Assembly: GCF_035582795.1 (NCBI RefSeq)
Contig: NW_027445625.1
Location: 1,984,001 to 2,048,000 of the forward strand
From: Mycteria americana
Taxonomy: Eukaryota > Chordata > Aves > Ciconiiformes > Ciconiidae
Length of the DNA: 64,000 nucleotides
Direction: 5' to 3'
Both the position numbers and the translations under genes were made by a program. The stretch's first letter is position 1. Each line of letters opens with the position of its first letter. The notes below the pieces were generated by a model. The model had not been told where the DNA came from. It saw nothing but the letters and a program-made list of their open reading frames with translations, and did not search any database. Of the stretch, positions 11,891 to 23,125 are shown piece by piece.

Positions 11891-12945
11891 CCTCACAGCC
11901 AGCATCCAAGGGGACACAATATGCTGCTGTGCTGGAGAGGTCCCTGCTCAGCCACCCCAGCAGCACTGAAGGCAGGCCATGCCCTCCACCACCCCTGATG
12001 TACCCTGCCTGCATACCAGCTCATGCTCCAGAAGGGTTCCCATAACTCCTGGGACACATTTCCCACATGGGCGCTTCAGCTACCCCAGGGCATCCTGGAA
12101 GCAGTGGCCACCTCTGTGTGGATGATTGAATCAAGCCCTCAATGCAGATTTTAGGACAAACTTGAGACCTCTGCAGAAGAGAACTCAATGTAATAGCTGA
12201 AAAAGTCTTCGTTTCCAGCATTGCTAAGATTTTTATGAATTTCCATTACTTTTTCATCATTTTGTATTAACAGCACCAAGGGTATGTACTAGCAAGCTGA
12301 TTATGCTCTCTTCTCTATGTAAAGAGTTTTATGCAGCCACTTATCACAGTGAATTTTCTTACCAATGTTTCGAATGGAGAAACATTGCTCAGAAGAACTA
12401 CTGTATTTATATTGGCACATGTTACCTCTCTACTTCTGCCTCTGTCTTTATTGGATTTGCAAGGGACCTCAGGGATGCTGGAATATCATCACCCTCATGC
12501 CATGGCTTTCTGCATGTGTCACTCTCATGTAGCATCCTGTTGCAATGCACAGCTTTTGCAGGCTGTGAGGAGGGCCTGTTCTGTCCCGCTTGCAACCACT
12601 GGGATGCCACTGTGCAGAAAATAGGACTATCATCTCAAGTTGCAGGAGACCTTATAGCTTACACAGGCCTAAGGACACAGCAGGAGAGTGTGGAAGTGAG
12701 GAGAGACCAGCACGGAGAACATCACGTCCTGATGCGGTCCATGGCCATGGCTCCAGAGAAGCAGCAGCCCTGACTCCAAGGTCGAAGTGCCCCACCAGGC
12801 AGCGGAGGCAGCTCTGAGGGCCACAGGGCTGCTCCTCCCTGCGGCATCTGGACTTCTGGCTCTCGCTTCTGCATTCTGGTGCTGTGTCCTCAGCTCCAGA
12901 AAGGTTTGAAGAGGTGGAGCTCAAACATGATTTTCTGCTGGATTC
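11891..12945. other. No gene recognised
   Basis: Unclassified spacer shared with 57463-58023 and 59112-59586. The right copy has an antisense CR1 between these two parts; here the uninterrupted site is at 12445-12455. No coding gene seen. Confidence 0.4.
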
Positions 12946-12951
12946 TTTATT
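12946..12951 (-). terminator. Poly(A) signal AATAAA for minus-strand OR
   Basis: AATAAA on the minus strand 213 bases past the stop of the OR at 13164-14099, at the same distance in the duplicate gene (59587-59592). Confidence 0.55.
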
Positions 12952-13163
12952 TATGCAAGGAGACTGGTTCCTTAGATATATTAGGATAGTTCCTCAAAAA
13001 AAACATGTTGAATGTCAAGAAGAATCGGGATGTATAATACTATTTCATTGCAATTAATATTATCACACCTATAAAAAAAAGAATGTAAAATAAAGAAAAG
13101 AACACAAGATAGTCCTGACTTTTCCTGAGATACCCTGGGAGTCATATAAAGAGGATGGATACC

Positions 13164-14099
13164 TTAATGATGTTGAAACAGTATGTGTTCAAACAGTTTC
13201 TTCAGGGCATCCTTGAGCTCCTGGTTCCTCATGCTGTAGATGAGAGGGTTCACTGCTGGAGGCACCACCGAGTACAGAACTGACACCACCAGATCCAGGG
13301 ACGGGGAGGAGATGGAGCGGGGCTTCAGGTAGGCAAACATTAAAGTGCTGACAAACAGGGAGAGCACGGCCAGGTGAGGGAGGCACGTGGAAAAGGCTTT
13401 GTGCCGTCCCTGCTCAGAGGGGATCCTCAGCACGGCCCTGAAGATCTGCACATAGGACAGCACAATGAAAACAAAACATCCAAAAGCTAAACAGGCACTA
13501 ACCACAAGAAGGCAAATTTCCCTGAGGTAGGCGTCTGAGCAGGAGAGCTTGAGGATCTGGGGGTCTTCACAAAAGAACTGGTCCAGGGCATTGCCCTTGC
13601 AGAGGGGTATTGAAAATGTGTTGGCAGTGTGCAGCAGAGCATAGGGAAAAACAGTGCCCCAGGCAGCTGCTGCCATTTTGGCACAAGCTCTACTTCCCAG
13701 GAGGGTCCCGTAGTGCAGGGGTTTGCAGATGGCAATGTAGCGGTCGTAGGCCATGACTGTGAGAAGATAAAACTCTGCTGAAATGAAAAAGACAAACAGA
13801 AAGACTTGGGCAGCACATCCTGCATAGGAAATGGCCCTGGTGTCCCACAGGCAATTGGCCATGGCTTGGGGGACAGTGGTGGAGATGGAGCCCAGGTCGA
13901 GGAGGGAGAGGTTGAGCAGGAAGAAGTACATAGGGGTGTGGAGGTGGTGGTCGCAGGCTACGGCGGCAATGATGAGGCTGTTGCCCAGGAGGGCAGCCAG
14001 GTAGATGCCCAGGAAGAGCCAGAAGTGCAAGAGCTGCAGCTCCCTCGTGTCTGCAAGCACCAGCAGGAGGAACTCAGTAATGGAGTTGTTGTTGGACAT
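13164..14099 (-). CDS. Olfactory receptor, OR14-like (gamma-c type)
   Basis: 311-residue seven-transmembrane odorant receptor. Visible marks: N-glycosylation sequon N4-N5-S6, GN of TM1 at 39-40, PMYFF at 56-60, complete TM2 with LSLLDLGS, C95/C177 disulfide pair, MAYDRY at 116-121, KAFSTC at 234-239 and NPLIY at 284-288. The start at 14099 was chosen over the open extension to 14309 because a splice acceptor lies 23 bases upstream and MSNNNS matches the paralogues' N-termini. It is the intact counterpart of the OR at 59805-60722, which lacks six TM2 codons. It has CED instead of the CEV found in most siblings just after C177. It faces the OR at 509-1444. Probably functional. Confidence 0.93.
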   Translation of the reverse strand: MSNNNSITEFLLLVLADTRELQLLHFWLFLGIYLAALLGNSLIIAAVACDHHLHTPMYFFLLNLSLLDLGSISTTVPQAMANCLWDTRAISYAGCAAQVFLFVFFISAEFYLLTVMAYDRYIAICKPLHYGTLLGSRACAKMAAAAWGTVFPYALLHTANTFSIPLCKGNALDQFFCEDPQILKLSCSDAYLREICLLVVSACLAFGCFVFIVLSYVQIFRAVLRIPSEQGRHKAFSTCLPHLAVLSLFVSTLMFAYLKPRSISSPSLDLVVSVLYSVVPPAVNPLIYSMRNQELKDALKKLFEHILFQHH

Positions 14100-14122
14100 T
14101 TTCTTCCTGTGGGCTTGGGGAC

Positions 14123-14147
14123 CTGTCCAAGGAGGAAAAGACAGTGA
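14123..14147 (-). other. Splice acceptor before minus-strand OR
   Basis: Minus-strand pyrimidine tract ending in ACAG; the exon would start at 14122, 23 bases before the ATG. The likely donor is at 15565, giving an intron of 1443 bases. The same arrangement is found at 60746. Confidence 0.65.
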
Positions 14148-15565
14148 TAAGTTAGGAATGACTTCCCTGAAGAAAAGCCCATGCCGTTTCTCATAGAAAT
14201 CCCCCTGCCAGAGCTGAATGAGGAATGAGCCAGGCCATTCCCCAACCCTACCAACTGAAGGACATTCTGCCTGAATGTATAAAATACAGCTTAGACATCT
14301 AGTTTCCATGAGGAATCCTCTGGAATAGGACCCCAGAGTCGGAGTCAGAATAGAAGTTAACCTGCACCCTCACCCCAAGAGCAAGAGTATGACGGACAGG
14401 TAGTGAAACAGGGAAGAATAATGGCTATGCTCCAGAAAAATGAAGCATGGAGAGAAATGCAGATGGGCATGCAGAGAAACCTTCTCCTCATCCAGCTGTG
14501 CTCTCCACCTCACAGACAGAGACAACGTAGGGCACTCATTTTTAGCCTGTTTGTTGTATAGCAATTGTAGGACACAGGCACTTCTTCTAGACTGGAGGTC
14601 CAGCTGCCAAGGAGTTTACTCACGCCCTGGACTCCGTGGCCTTGGGCATGAGGCTGTGCTGAAGAGGAGACCACAGGCTTGCTCCAGGGAAGTTGTCTGA
14701 ACTGCAGGGGATGGCAGAGAGGTGTGCAAGTCACCCTTCCCACAGCGTTTCTGGAACAAGCTCCCTGTCCCTCCCTGCCCATGTCTCTGCTGCCTGGAGC
14801 TGTCCCTGCCAGGAGCTCTTTCTCTGTCCCCATATCTCCTCCCGGTCAGTGCTCACAGACCCCATCCCACCCGCTGCATGCTCAGCTCTGCCCTGCAGAC
14901 ACCTCCTGCAGCCGGGCACTGCCCCGGGACATCTCTGTATGTGCAGGGGCTAAGGAGCAGCTCAGGCAAGTCCTAACAAGAACTGGGGTCTCCGTACCTT
15001 CTCCACAGTAGAGAACAAAGTTCCCATCTCCCCCTGCCCACCCAGCCAACCAAGAGGAGAAAAGTCAAAGCACAGACTGCTTCCCTGTCAGGCAAATGCT
15101 GCCTTGATGCCCGTCTTCAAAAGGACTCTCTGCAAATGTCCTGGGGGTGGTCTGGAGCTCTGAGCAGCCGTGACCCGCACCCTCTCGACAGTAGAGGGAC
15201 CCCGCCTTGCTGGGGGTCACTCCTTGTGCACTCAGCTTCTCCCCATAGCGACGTGGGAAGCTCCCCAGGCAGGCTGAGTGCTGACCCTGGCAGGTGGCAG
15301 AGTCCCTGCCCTGGCACACAGCCCCTTGGGGTGCAGGGACTCTGCTCTGAAGGACAGCTCTGGACACTCCTGGCTGCACACCCAGCTTCACACTCTGCAG
15401 CCATCCCAGGGAGAAACAAGCTGTCATACCCTGGCCCTCTGACCATGTGGCAGGGAATCCCTGCGCTGGAACTCATCCTTCTCCTCCAAACCAACCATGG
15501 GATGTGTCAGCTTTAGGAGATCCCTCCAGGACCTCATGTGCCCTGCCCTGTGGCCAGAGACTTAC

Positions 15566-15810
15566 AGTGTGAAGGGCTGTGAAGATCTCTTCCACTCCAG
15601 ACTGCCTTTAACCTCTCTCTGCCTCTCTCGTCTCCCCTCAGTGCCTGCAGGCAGTGCCCTCAGCCCTGCTGAGCTTTGCAGAGGAGCTGCTCCTGGGCAG
15701 AGCGCTCTCTCTGCTTTCTGCGCTCCCATGGTGCCATAAGCTCCCTGCATCCCAGGAGCCTGGCCCAGCTTATCAGCAGAAGACCAGCCCAAGGCTGAAG
15801 TAATCACTGA
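15566..15810 (-). promoter_or_regulatory. Putative noncoding first exon and promoter-proximal region
   Basis: Block ending at a GTAAG donor (GT at 15565-15564, minus strand). It matches the blocks ending at 25665 (+), 40911 (+) and 62196 (-), each located 1.4-2.5 kb upstream of an OR acceptor. Shared text just before the donor includes CAGTCTGGAGTGG and a CTTCACAGCCC-like stretch. This fits the usual OR gene plan of a noncoding first exon. The transcription start is not resolvable and no TATA box is evident. Confidence 0.55.
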
Positions 15811-16254
15811 TGCTCCCTCCCTCAGCTGGGCAGAGACACTTGATTCCAGCAGTGGAATTTCTTCTCTTAGAAAAACAGATGGGCACGAGAATCACCTTTT
15901 CTTCTCCCATCATGAGACAGGACACCAGGAACGTGACAGGGAAGGATCTGCTTTCTCCAAGCTAGGGGAATGTTTTCAGTTTAGTGAATTTAGGCATTTC
16001 ATTCTGCTTTGTCGTCCAAGGGCTAGAAAGACATTCAAAAGTCCTTTGTCCGTGCCATGTCTCTGCTTTGAAGCAAAGCCTTTGCACACACAAGACCTTG
16101 GACACGCGGTACCAGGATTCCTTATGGCAAGAAGGAGCTTGCCTGGTGCCACACCTGGGGTGCTTTAGCCCACATGTGCAGCAATGATCTCAGCAAGGGG
16201 CACAGACAGGATAAGCGGGACCTGTTGGTGTTGGAGGCAGTGGTGTGACAGTGA

Positions 16255-18000
16255 CGGAATCAATTGGCAAGGCGTGGTGGCAGAGCTCAGTACAGCTGGT
16301 CTTCAAGGACAGCATCCTCCAAGCACAGCAATAATCCAGATTGAAACTCAGCCTGAACTGGAAAGGCAATTCAAGGGCACCATAATGAGTCTTTACCACT
16401 TCAGGAACAGTTAAAGAAGCAACAAAGATACTGTGTGGCCAGTGCTGAATTTAATAAGAACGGTTGTTCAATAATAAGAACTGTGTTCAGTTTTGGGCCC
16501 CCCACTACAAGAGGGATATTGAGGTACTGGAGCGTCTGCAGAGAAGGGCAACGAAGCTGGTGAAGGGTGTGGAGCAGAAGTCTTATGAGGAGCGGCTGAG
16601 GGAGCTGGGACTGTTTAGCCTGGAGAAAAGGAGGCTGAGGGGAGACCTCATCGCTCTCTACAACTACCTGAAAGGAGGTTGTAGAGAGGTGGGGGTCGGT
16701 CTCTTCTCCCAGGTAACAAGTGATAGGACAAGAGGAAATGGCCTCAAGTTGCGCCAGGGGAGGTTTGGACTGGATATTAGGAAATTTTTCTTCACCGAGA
16801 GGGTTATCAAGCATTGGAACAGACTGCCCAGGGAAGTGGTTGAGTCGCCATGCCTGGAGGTATTTAAAGGATGTTTGGATGAGGTACTTAGAGACATGGT
16901 GTAGTGGTGGTTTTTGGCAGTATTAGGTTTATGGTTGGACTCGATGATCTTAAAGGTCTTTTCCAACCTATATGATTCTGTGATTCTGTGATTCTGTCTG
17001 TGGTTGTAGATAGCTCTGAGATACTCCATGTCCTCTTTGCCTCAGCCTTCAGCAGGAAGGGCTCCAGGGCCTTTGTGCCTTGAGGCAGGACTCTGGAGGA
17101 GAACAACTAGCAGTAGATGAGAACCAAGTCAGGGGCCACATGAGTGATCCACAGTCCTTACCAGGAGGGGTGGCATCCCAGGGAGCTGAGAGAGCAGGAT
17201 GATGTCACAGGGAGGCCACTCGCCATCATCTTTGAAAGGCCATGGAGACTGGAGGAACAGGCTGATGACTGGGAGCACCCAGCTATTGCATGCACCTTTC
17301 AAAAATGCCCAGGTGATGAGCAGGGGAACTAAAGGTTCTGCCCCCGAGCGTGTGCCCTTGGAGCCCGTTTCTGGGTGTCTGAAAGAGAAGGTGACTGGAT
17401 TTACCCAGGGTAGATTGTGTATGGCCGTCATCTTTGCTTTCCATGAGGAAAGGACAGGATGGCTAGACGTGGAGAAGCAGTGGTTGTCTTTTACCTGAAA
17501 GTCAACAAAGCTTTCAGCATCACCCCCCAACAATATTTTTGTGTTTGAGATAGGATATTATGATCTCCATCGGTGCCTAAATAGCTGGTTAAAAAACCAG
17601 CTGGATGGTGAGGCTCAGAAGACCGTGGTTAATGTGTGGTACTCGGTCTGGAGGTCTCGAGCTAGCAGGGTCCTGCAGGGGTCTGTCCTGCAACCTGCCC
17701 TGTTTAACGTGTTCTTAATGACCCAGAGGAGATGAGAGGGTGATTTTTCATAACATTTGTAGAAGACAGCCTATTGAGGAGAGCAGACGCTACAATGGAG
17801 GGCAGGGCTGCCATTGCAAGGGACGTAAAGAGGCTGGAGCGATGGACCAACAGGAACCTCGTGATATGCAGCAAGTCCTGACCTTAAGGTGGATGAAGCC
17901 CCTGCAGTGATAGATGCCAGGGACTGCCTAGCTGGGTAGCAGCTCTATGGGAAAGGCTGTGGCCGTCCTTGGGTTTCATTAGGCAAAACATGAGCCATCA
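16255..18000 (+). mobile_element. Old CR1 LINE, sense, with younger CR1 inside
   Basis: Degraded CR1 ORF2: linker region at 16270-16467, then RT-related text at 17008-18000, including a recognisable WLKNQLDG and QGSVL stretch at 17586-17700. The younger CR1 at 16468-17001 interrupts it. The uninterrupted version is at 62885-64000. Many frame breaks; inactive. Confidence 0.75.
16468..17001 (+). mobile_element. Young CR1 LINE, short 3' copy
   Basis: About 520 bases of CR1 3' end, starting near 16481 in the RT C-terminal region ([16 protein letters not shown]) and ending in ATTCTGTG repeats. GGTTGT flanks it at 16462-16467 and 17002-17007, a 6-base target duplication. The empty site is at 63092-63097. 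Between the left duplication and the CR1 lies a 13-base filler that echoes the nearby AATAAGAAC. Only about 6 differences in 520 bases from the 3' end of the CR1 at 3656, so it is recent. Confidence 0.93.
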
Positions 18001-18010
18001 GCAAAGGAAG

Positions 18011-18578
18011 TGGCCTGGTTTGGGGTGGGATAGAGTTAATTTTCTTCCTAGTAGCTCCTCTAGTGCTGTATTTTGGGTTTTAGTATGACAATAATATTGA
18101 TAACACGCTGATGTTTTAGTTGGTGCTAGGTAATGTTTACACTGGTGAAGGATTTTTAGCTTCCCATGCTCTGCCAGGAGCCAAGATTCACATTGATTCA
18201 CATTGATTCACATTGGCCAAAGGGCTATTCCATACCGTATGACATCATGCTCAGTATATGAACTGGAGGGGAGTTGGCTGAGGGGTTGCAATTGCTGCTC
18301 GGGGACTGGCTGGGCATTGGTCGGAGGGTGGTGAGCAGTTGCATCACTTGGGGTTTTTTTCCTGGCTTTTGTTCCTCTCTTGCTCACTTGTTTTCCTTCT
18401 CATTACAATTTATTATTATTATTATTGTTAGTGTTCCAATTATTAAACTGTTCTTATCTCAACCCACGAGTTTTCTTACTTTTGCTCTTCGGACTCTCTC
18501 CCCATCCCACTGCGGGGGGCGGAGGGTGAGCAAGCGGCTGTGTGGTGCTTAATTGCCGACTGGGGCTAAACCACAACA
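18011..18578 (+). mobile_element. Solo LTR of an ERV (fossil)
   Basis: Full-length LTR of about 568 bases, same family as 35449-36040, with the 'gggatagagttaattttctt' opening, the 'gacatcatgctcagtatat' middle and the 'cttaattgccgactggggct' end. Plus orientation, no internal region. It contains a local triplication of ATTCACATTG at 18186-18215. It sits directly upstream of the OR pseudogene. Confidence 0.85.
18186..18215 (+). repeat. 3 x 10-base tandem repeat in LTR
   Basis: ATTCACATTG repeated three times without change, inside the solo LTR. The sister LTR at 35449 has no such repeat. Confidence 0.9.
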
Positions 18579-18612
18579 GAGCCTGTTGTGCGGATTGCTC
18601 TGTACAGGGAAA

Positions 18613-19005
18613 ATGCCCCAAAGAAAAGGCGTGGAGAATCACACGGTGGGATCTGGATTCATTCTTCTGGGATTTGCTGACCACTCCAGCCTGCAGGGCC
18701 TGTGCTTCCCAGTATTCCTGCTCATCTGCCTCGTGGTGCTCACGGGGAACAGCCTGATTGCACTCACCACAGCGGTGGACTCAAGCCTCCACAGCCCCAT
18801 GGATTTCTTCCTGAGGAATTTGTCCTTGCTGGAGATCTGCTACCTGTCAGTCACTGCCAAAAAAGCTGGTGGGTTTCCTGATGGAAGATGGCAGGATCTC
18901 CTTCCTCGGCTGTGCTGCCCAGCTGTATGTTGTCCTGGTTTTGTTGGGCAGGATCAAATGCTTCTCCTGGCTGCCCTGGCCTACGACTGCTACATAGCTA
19001 AATGT
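18613..19005 (+). pseudogene. Olfactory receptor pseudogene, OR10/OR6-like, 5' half
   Basis: Starts with ATG at 18613 (MPQRKG, sequon NHT) and shows TM1 (LTGNSLIALTT), SPMDFFL, SLLEICYLSVT and a remnant of the TM3 motif as LAYDCYIAKC. The family is different from the OR14-like genes: SLLEICY is typical of OR10/OR6-type class II receptors. Two bases are missing after SVT relative to the sister pseudogene at 32956, which shifts the frame; it returns to the OR frame near 18959. The gene is lost after the TM3-IC2 region: 24 unrelated bases later (19029) an ERV LTR begins, so the 3' half is missing. Clearly non-functional. Confidence 0.88.
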
Positions 19006-19028
19006 GACTGTTGCGTTAAAAGAGCTAC

Positions 19029-20268
19029 TGTCAGGTAGGAGTCTGAGGAGTGGCTGGACGGGGAACACTCCCGTTGAGTCAGGAGGTTCAGACAGGACCC
19101 CCTTGCTTTCTAAACTCCTTCTCAGAGAGGAGTCTAGGTGCGGCTAAGTCCAGTCTTAGTCTCAGACTTGGTCAACGGTTTGTTTTCTAAGGACTGTATA
19201 TGCAGCCACTCATCAGTTTTAAGGCGACAGCATGAATTTACAACGTGATAAGTCTGGTCGTGTTTAGGGAACTGAACTTCACGATTACGGATTCACTAAT
19301 AACGCGCTACACTCCCAGTCTAGTCGTGTTGCATGAAGTATCACGGCCACACTTAGAGTCTGGTCATGTTCAATAACAACCACGGCTAGTTTAATGAAGA
19401 GTGCAGTTTATGAGAGCAACAGACACGCGGGTTCTTTGGGTTACCGGTGATAAATTCACTGTCTGCAAAGCACGTGCAAATACCAAGAGTATGAGTGACA
19501 CTGCTGGCTATAAATTCGTTAACAGATAATAAAGCAACTCTAGAGAGATTTGTAAGTTTTCTGGGCAGGCACTTGGAATAACCAAGTGTTCGACTCTTAC
19601 CCAAAGGCGTCCCGATGTGGGGGAAGAGAGGCTCAGGCCGTCGCCTGATCCCAGAGGTCGGAGTGGTACACGATGGTGTCTTCCCTAACATTCTTTTTCT
19701 TTTAAGCCATTTTATACTCTTTCACCTTTTGGGTGGAGCTTGAGTGACTCTAGTCATACATACCTTTGTTTAGGATTGGTGTACAGTTTTCTGGCTTCGC
19801 TTTTCAAGGTATAAGCTGGGAAAATTCAGAGCACAAGCTCAGTGAGGGTCGGTCGCACCTTGGAGGTGGGTAGCTTTTGGGATGGAGGTGTGTTTTGGTA
19901 TTGTAATGATGTTATAATGAGCAAAGTTCACCAAAGGACAGCATTTTGTCAAAAACGTGGCAGACTGTTGGCCCAGGGTAGTAAATATGCAGCTTATCAG
20001 TTCCAGGACACCTTTAAGTTCACATATTATTACAGAGCCTGGCCGCGGCGTCTCCACAGCGCTGCACCCTCCGAACAGTACCTCTTAGAGTCAGCACACC
20101 AAGTTCCCCTGGCGTCACCAACGTCGAAGGTTACAGGCCTAGGGAACTTCCATGGAATGGATCCCTTGCATGTCAGCCGCATTCCACCCGGGAAGCTTCT
20201 TCAATGCTGTACCTTACATAAAGCTGTGAATATAAGTTTAATTTCTAAGTCACCCCCAGCAATTATCC
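19029..20268 (-). mobile_element. ERV LTR-like end region (fossil)
   Basis: The plus-strand start TGTCAGG and the next 170 bases or so match the start of the LTR at 31200 (shared 'cagacttggtcaa' and 'actcct..tcagagagga' segments), which sets the minus-strand 3' end of an LTR. The inner boundary near 20268 is approximate. It is followed by an env remnant in the same orientation, as expected for the 3' end of a provirus. Confidence 0.65.
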
Positions 20269-20662
20269 CACATAATCCACCCCGTGGCTAGAGTCACTCA
20301 AGCTTCACGATATTTGGAATGCCTCGGGTGTGTCCCATATGCTCTCGTGGTGATGATTATCGAGTACGTAGACACCTTGTGGGGATATTTGATGAGCCAG
20401 ACGCTTCACCATAGTCCAACGTCTAACATCCAGCGCGATGGTTAGAATGAAGCATAACGCAGTGAGCATTAGCAGAATAACAACTGGATGAACCATCTTA
20501 CTGAGAATTCCGGTTGCGGTTGGCTACCATCCTAGCAAAGTGTCCCACCAAGAGTGTCCTCCATCCTGCTTCACTCGTTCTAAGACGTGATGTATCTCTT
20601 CCGCATCATGGTGGACGGTGACTGATGTCTTATGTCCGTTATTGCGGACGCGTTCCAGCAGT

Positions 20663-21766
20663 TGCTTCAGGTCATCGTGTTGTAGGAGTTAATAAGTCTT
20701 GATCCAGTGTATAGTCAGCTTGCAGCAGTTGGTGAGTTGTGACAGGAGCTGAACAGTTGAAGTCGCATCCCATAATTCTGGTAAAACTACAAACCCAAAT
20801 ATTCGAGTGATTACTTACAGCTACAGTAAGGTGATCTACAAATACAAAATCACAAAAGGTTCTCATGCAAGCGCATCCTTTCCCAATACATACAAGTCCA
20901 GTTTCAGGGGCTTCATCTGGTTGTATTTCAAAATCAGAACCATTTTGTTCAGTGTCCAGACAAATGTCTTGGGCTTTGAGGGTGTTACTCTCGCAAAGAA
21001 ATCCTTGTTGTTCCCGTACAACGCACGCTTTCACATCAATAGTTTGCCATTTGTTCCCATTTTGTTGGGCCCATACTCTGTGTTCTAATGGATAGCGTAT
21101 AGCTCCATTGTGATTCAAGCCCAGCACAATGATTGGGTATATGGCGTACACCGAAGCATTGCGTATGGTTAAGACAAAAGCTGTGGCTTTGCCGTCAGTA
21201 GGGTCGTAGGTGAAATGAACTGGATACCACCAGGGTTGGAATTCTTTCTCCAATTCAGTTGCATTATCCCAAATTACTTTTTGAATTTCAGTGGGCAGGG
21301 TGCCTTCCTCACCTTCCCGTTTAATTGCAGCTACTGTAGATTGCATCCAGAGTTGAGCTTGGACACAACTAAGAGCTAAAGAAACATTGTTTTGGGTCAC
21401 AGCAAGTGCATCCACAATCAACTGGTGGTCTTTCTCCTTTTCCTCTCCCCACTGAGGCAATATATGCGATAAGAGCCATTGGTTAGCTCCCAGAGCTGAA
21501 AGAGATTGTAAAGGGTGTTTCAGGGCACGCAAGTCATTGGTTACTGTGGCTAATTTTTAGCAAGTACTTCAGCATCTCTGCTGTTTAAGACTCCCAGTCC
21601 CGTTCCTAAGTCACCAGTCCCGTCTCTCTTTGATCGTTTTGGAGAGATGAGAGCCTGTTTATGCAACCATGCTGACCATCCTGCGTAAGATGTACTCAGG
21701 AATGGTGAACAGGTTGAATTGCAGAGATCTCAGTCTGCATGGCTAATTCCACCCGTTTGAGGGAGT
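20663..21766 (-). mobile_element. ERV envelope (env) remnant (fossil)
   Basis: Minus-strand envelope-like coding remnant: an ectodomain-like stretch with several N-glycosylation sequons and a cysteine cluster, of a type I recall as widespread in bird genomes. With 19029-20268 it forms the 3' end of a provirus; gag and pol are not present. It is broken, with at least two breaks. Family not resolved. Confidence 0.7.
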
Positions 21767-21779
21767 ATGACAGATTATG

Positions 21780-22970
21780 AGGGAGTAGGGGGATCTTCTT
21801 TACACACTCCAGGACACTGCTGGCCTTGTTTGCCACCAGGTTGCACTGGATCGTGTGGATCGCTGCTGGACCGTGTTTTGCCTTCTGTCCCCCAGCACCA
21901 GCAGGGCCTTTTCTGCAGAGCTGCTCTCTGGCTAGGCAGCGCCCAGACCCTGCCTCTGCAGGGTGTTAGTCTATCCCAGGCGCAGGACCTGGCCATTGTC
22001 CTTCTTCTCTCATGACGTTCCTCACAAGACAGTCCTTCTCCTGGATGCAATCTGAAGGCACAGGAATCGTCCTCCCAGTTTAATGGCATCAACAAATGTG
22101 GTCAGAGTTGCCTCCTCCAGGTCACGGACACAGGTGTAAAACTGCCCAGGTCCCAGGAGAGTCCCCTGTGCTGTCCCACAATGCCCCACTGTGTCCCAGT
22201 GGCCTCCAGGTAGGGTATGACCCCTTCACCACTGCTCTCTCAGCCCCATCATCCAACTGGTGTTTTGCTCAACTGCTTGTCTATCCCTCCAGACTCTAGT
22301 GGCCTAAGATGGGTACAAGAATATTGAGGGTGACCATGCCAGAAGTCTTGCTGAAGTGGAGGTAAATGCCATCTACTGTTCTCCTGTCGTACACAAATGG
22401 AGTTACTTCATCATGAAAGCAATGAGGTTGGCGAGGCATAGTTTACCCTTGCAGTGTCCATGCTGATGCTCTTCTCTTTCTGGTGCCCAGAAATGTCACC
22501 CAGGAGCACTCATTCTGTGGCTCACTCCTCATCATATGAACTTGTACAGCCTGTGGTTCCCGGGGTTGCACTTTGGGCCTTTTTCAAAGATGGGTGCAAC
22601 ATTGGTTTGTCCTCACTCACAAGACACCTCGACCAATTCCATGGCCTTTCAAAGGGATAGTCAAAGAAATACCCATCTTGCCCTGTAACTTCATTACCAC
22701 TATTCTGCCTGTTATGCAGTGTCTTTAGTTTCGCTACTCTTTCATATACTATCACCTGTCCTGATACAGTGACTATTTCTAAAATCATCTTTTCAGATGC
22801 AGACTGCCCAGACAAAGGCCCTTTCCATTTTTCTCCTCCCCTAAACCTTTGTTCCTTCAGATACCTCTCACCTATGCAGCTGCTTTAAGCTTCAGGGAGT
22901 TAACAGCTCGCCTGTCTTTCAGTAGTCTCATTGTCTCTTTAGCCAACTCTTGAATTATGTTCATATCTAT
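21780..22970 (-). mobile_element. Old CR1 LINE, antisense (third copy of 6195-7440 segment)
   Basis: About 1.2 kb matching 6235-7430 and 50740-51950 with more differences than those two show to each other. Same antisense CR1 content. The match ends abruptly near 22970 before a GC-rich stretch. Confidence 0.7.
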
Positions 22971-22994
22971 GTCATCATATCGATCATATCTATC

Positions 22995-23125
22995 GGGGGG
23001 TGTGGCCTGCTCTCCAGGGGCGGGGCCAGCAGGGGCACGGGGTCAAGGCAGCGGAAGCGCAAGTGAGGCTTGGCAGGCTGGCAGCTCCCGAGGCCTGACC
23101 CCGTCATGAGCTCAGCAGTGAGGTA
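22995..23125 (+). promoter_or_regulatory. GC-rich promoter-like stretch with ATG and splice donor
   Basis: CpG-containing sequence with a GC box (GGGGCGGGGCC near 23019), an ETS-like GCGGAAGCG near 23051, an ATG at 23106 and a donor-like GAG|GTAAC shortly after it. It looks like a first exon of a housekeeping-type gene, but no downstream exon is recognised. It may be a stray promoter fragment. Confidence 0.25.

Larger units (their letters stand above)
1..17902 (+). repeat. Segmental duplication, left copy
   Basis: This block matches 42889-64000 in the same order and orientation. Position 1 pairs with 42889, and 17881-17902 pairs with the last bases of the window, so the match probably continues beyond the right edge. 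Both copies hold an OR14-like gene on + followed by one on -. The left copy lacks the 45906-49940 stretch and the 56414-57462 block of the right copy. It carries two CR1 insertions (3656-6089 and 16468-17001) that the right copy lacks. A hand count over 16021-16440 against 62651-63070 gave 6 differences in 420 bases. Confidence 0.93.
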
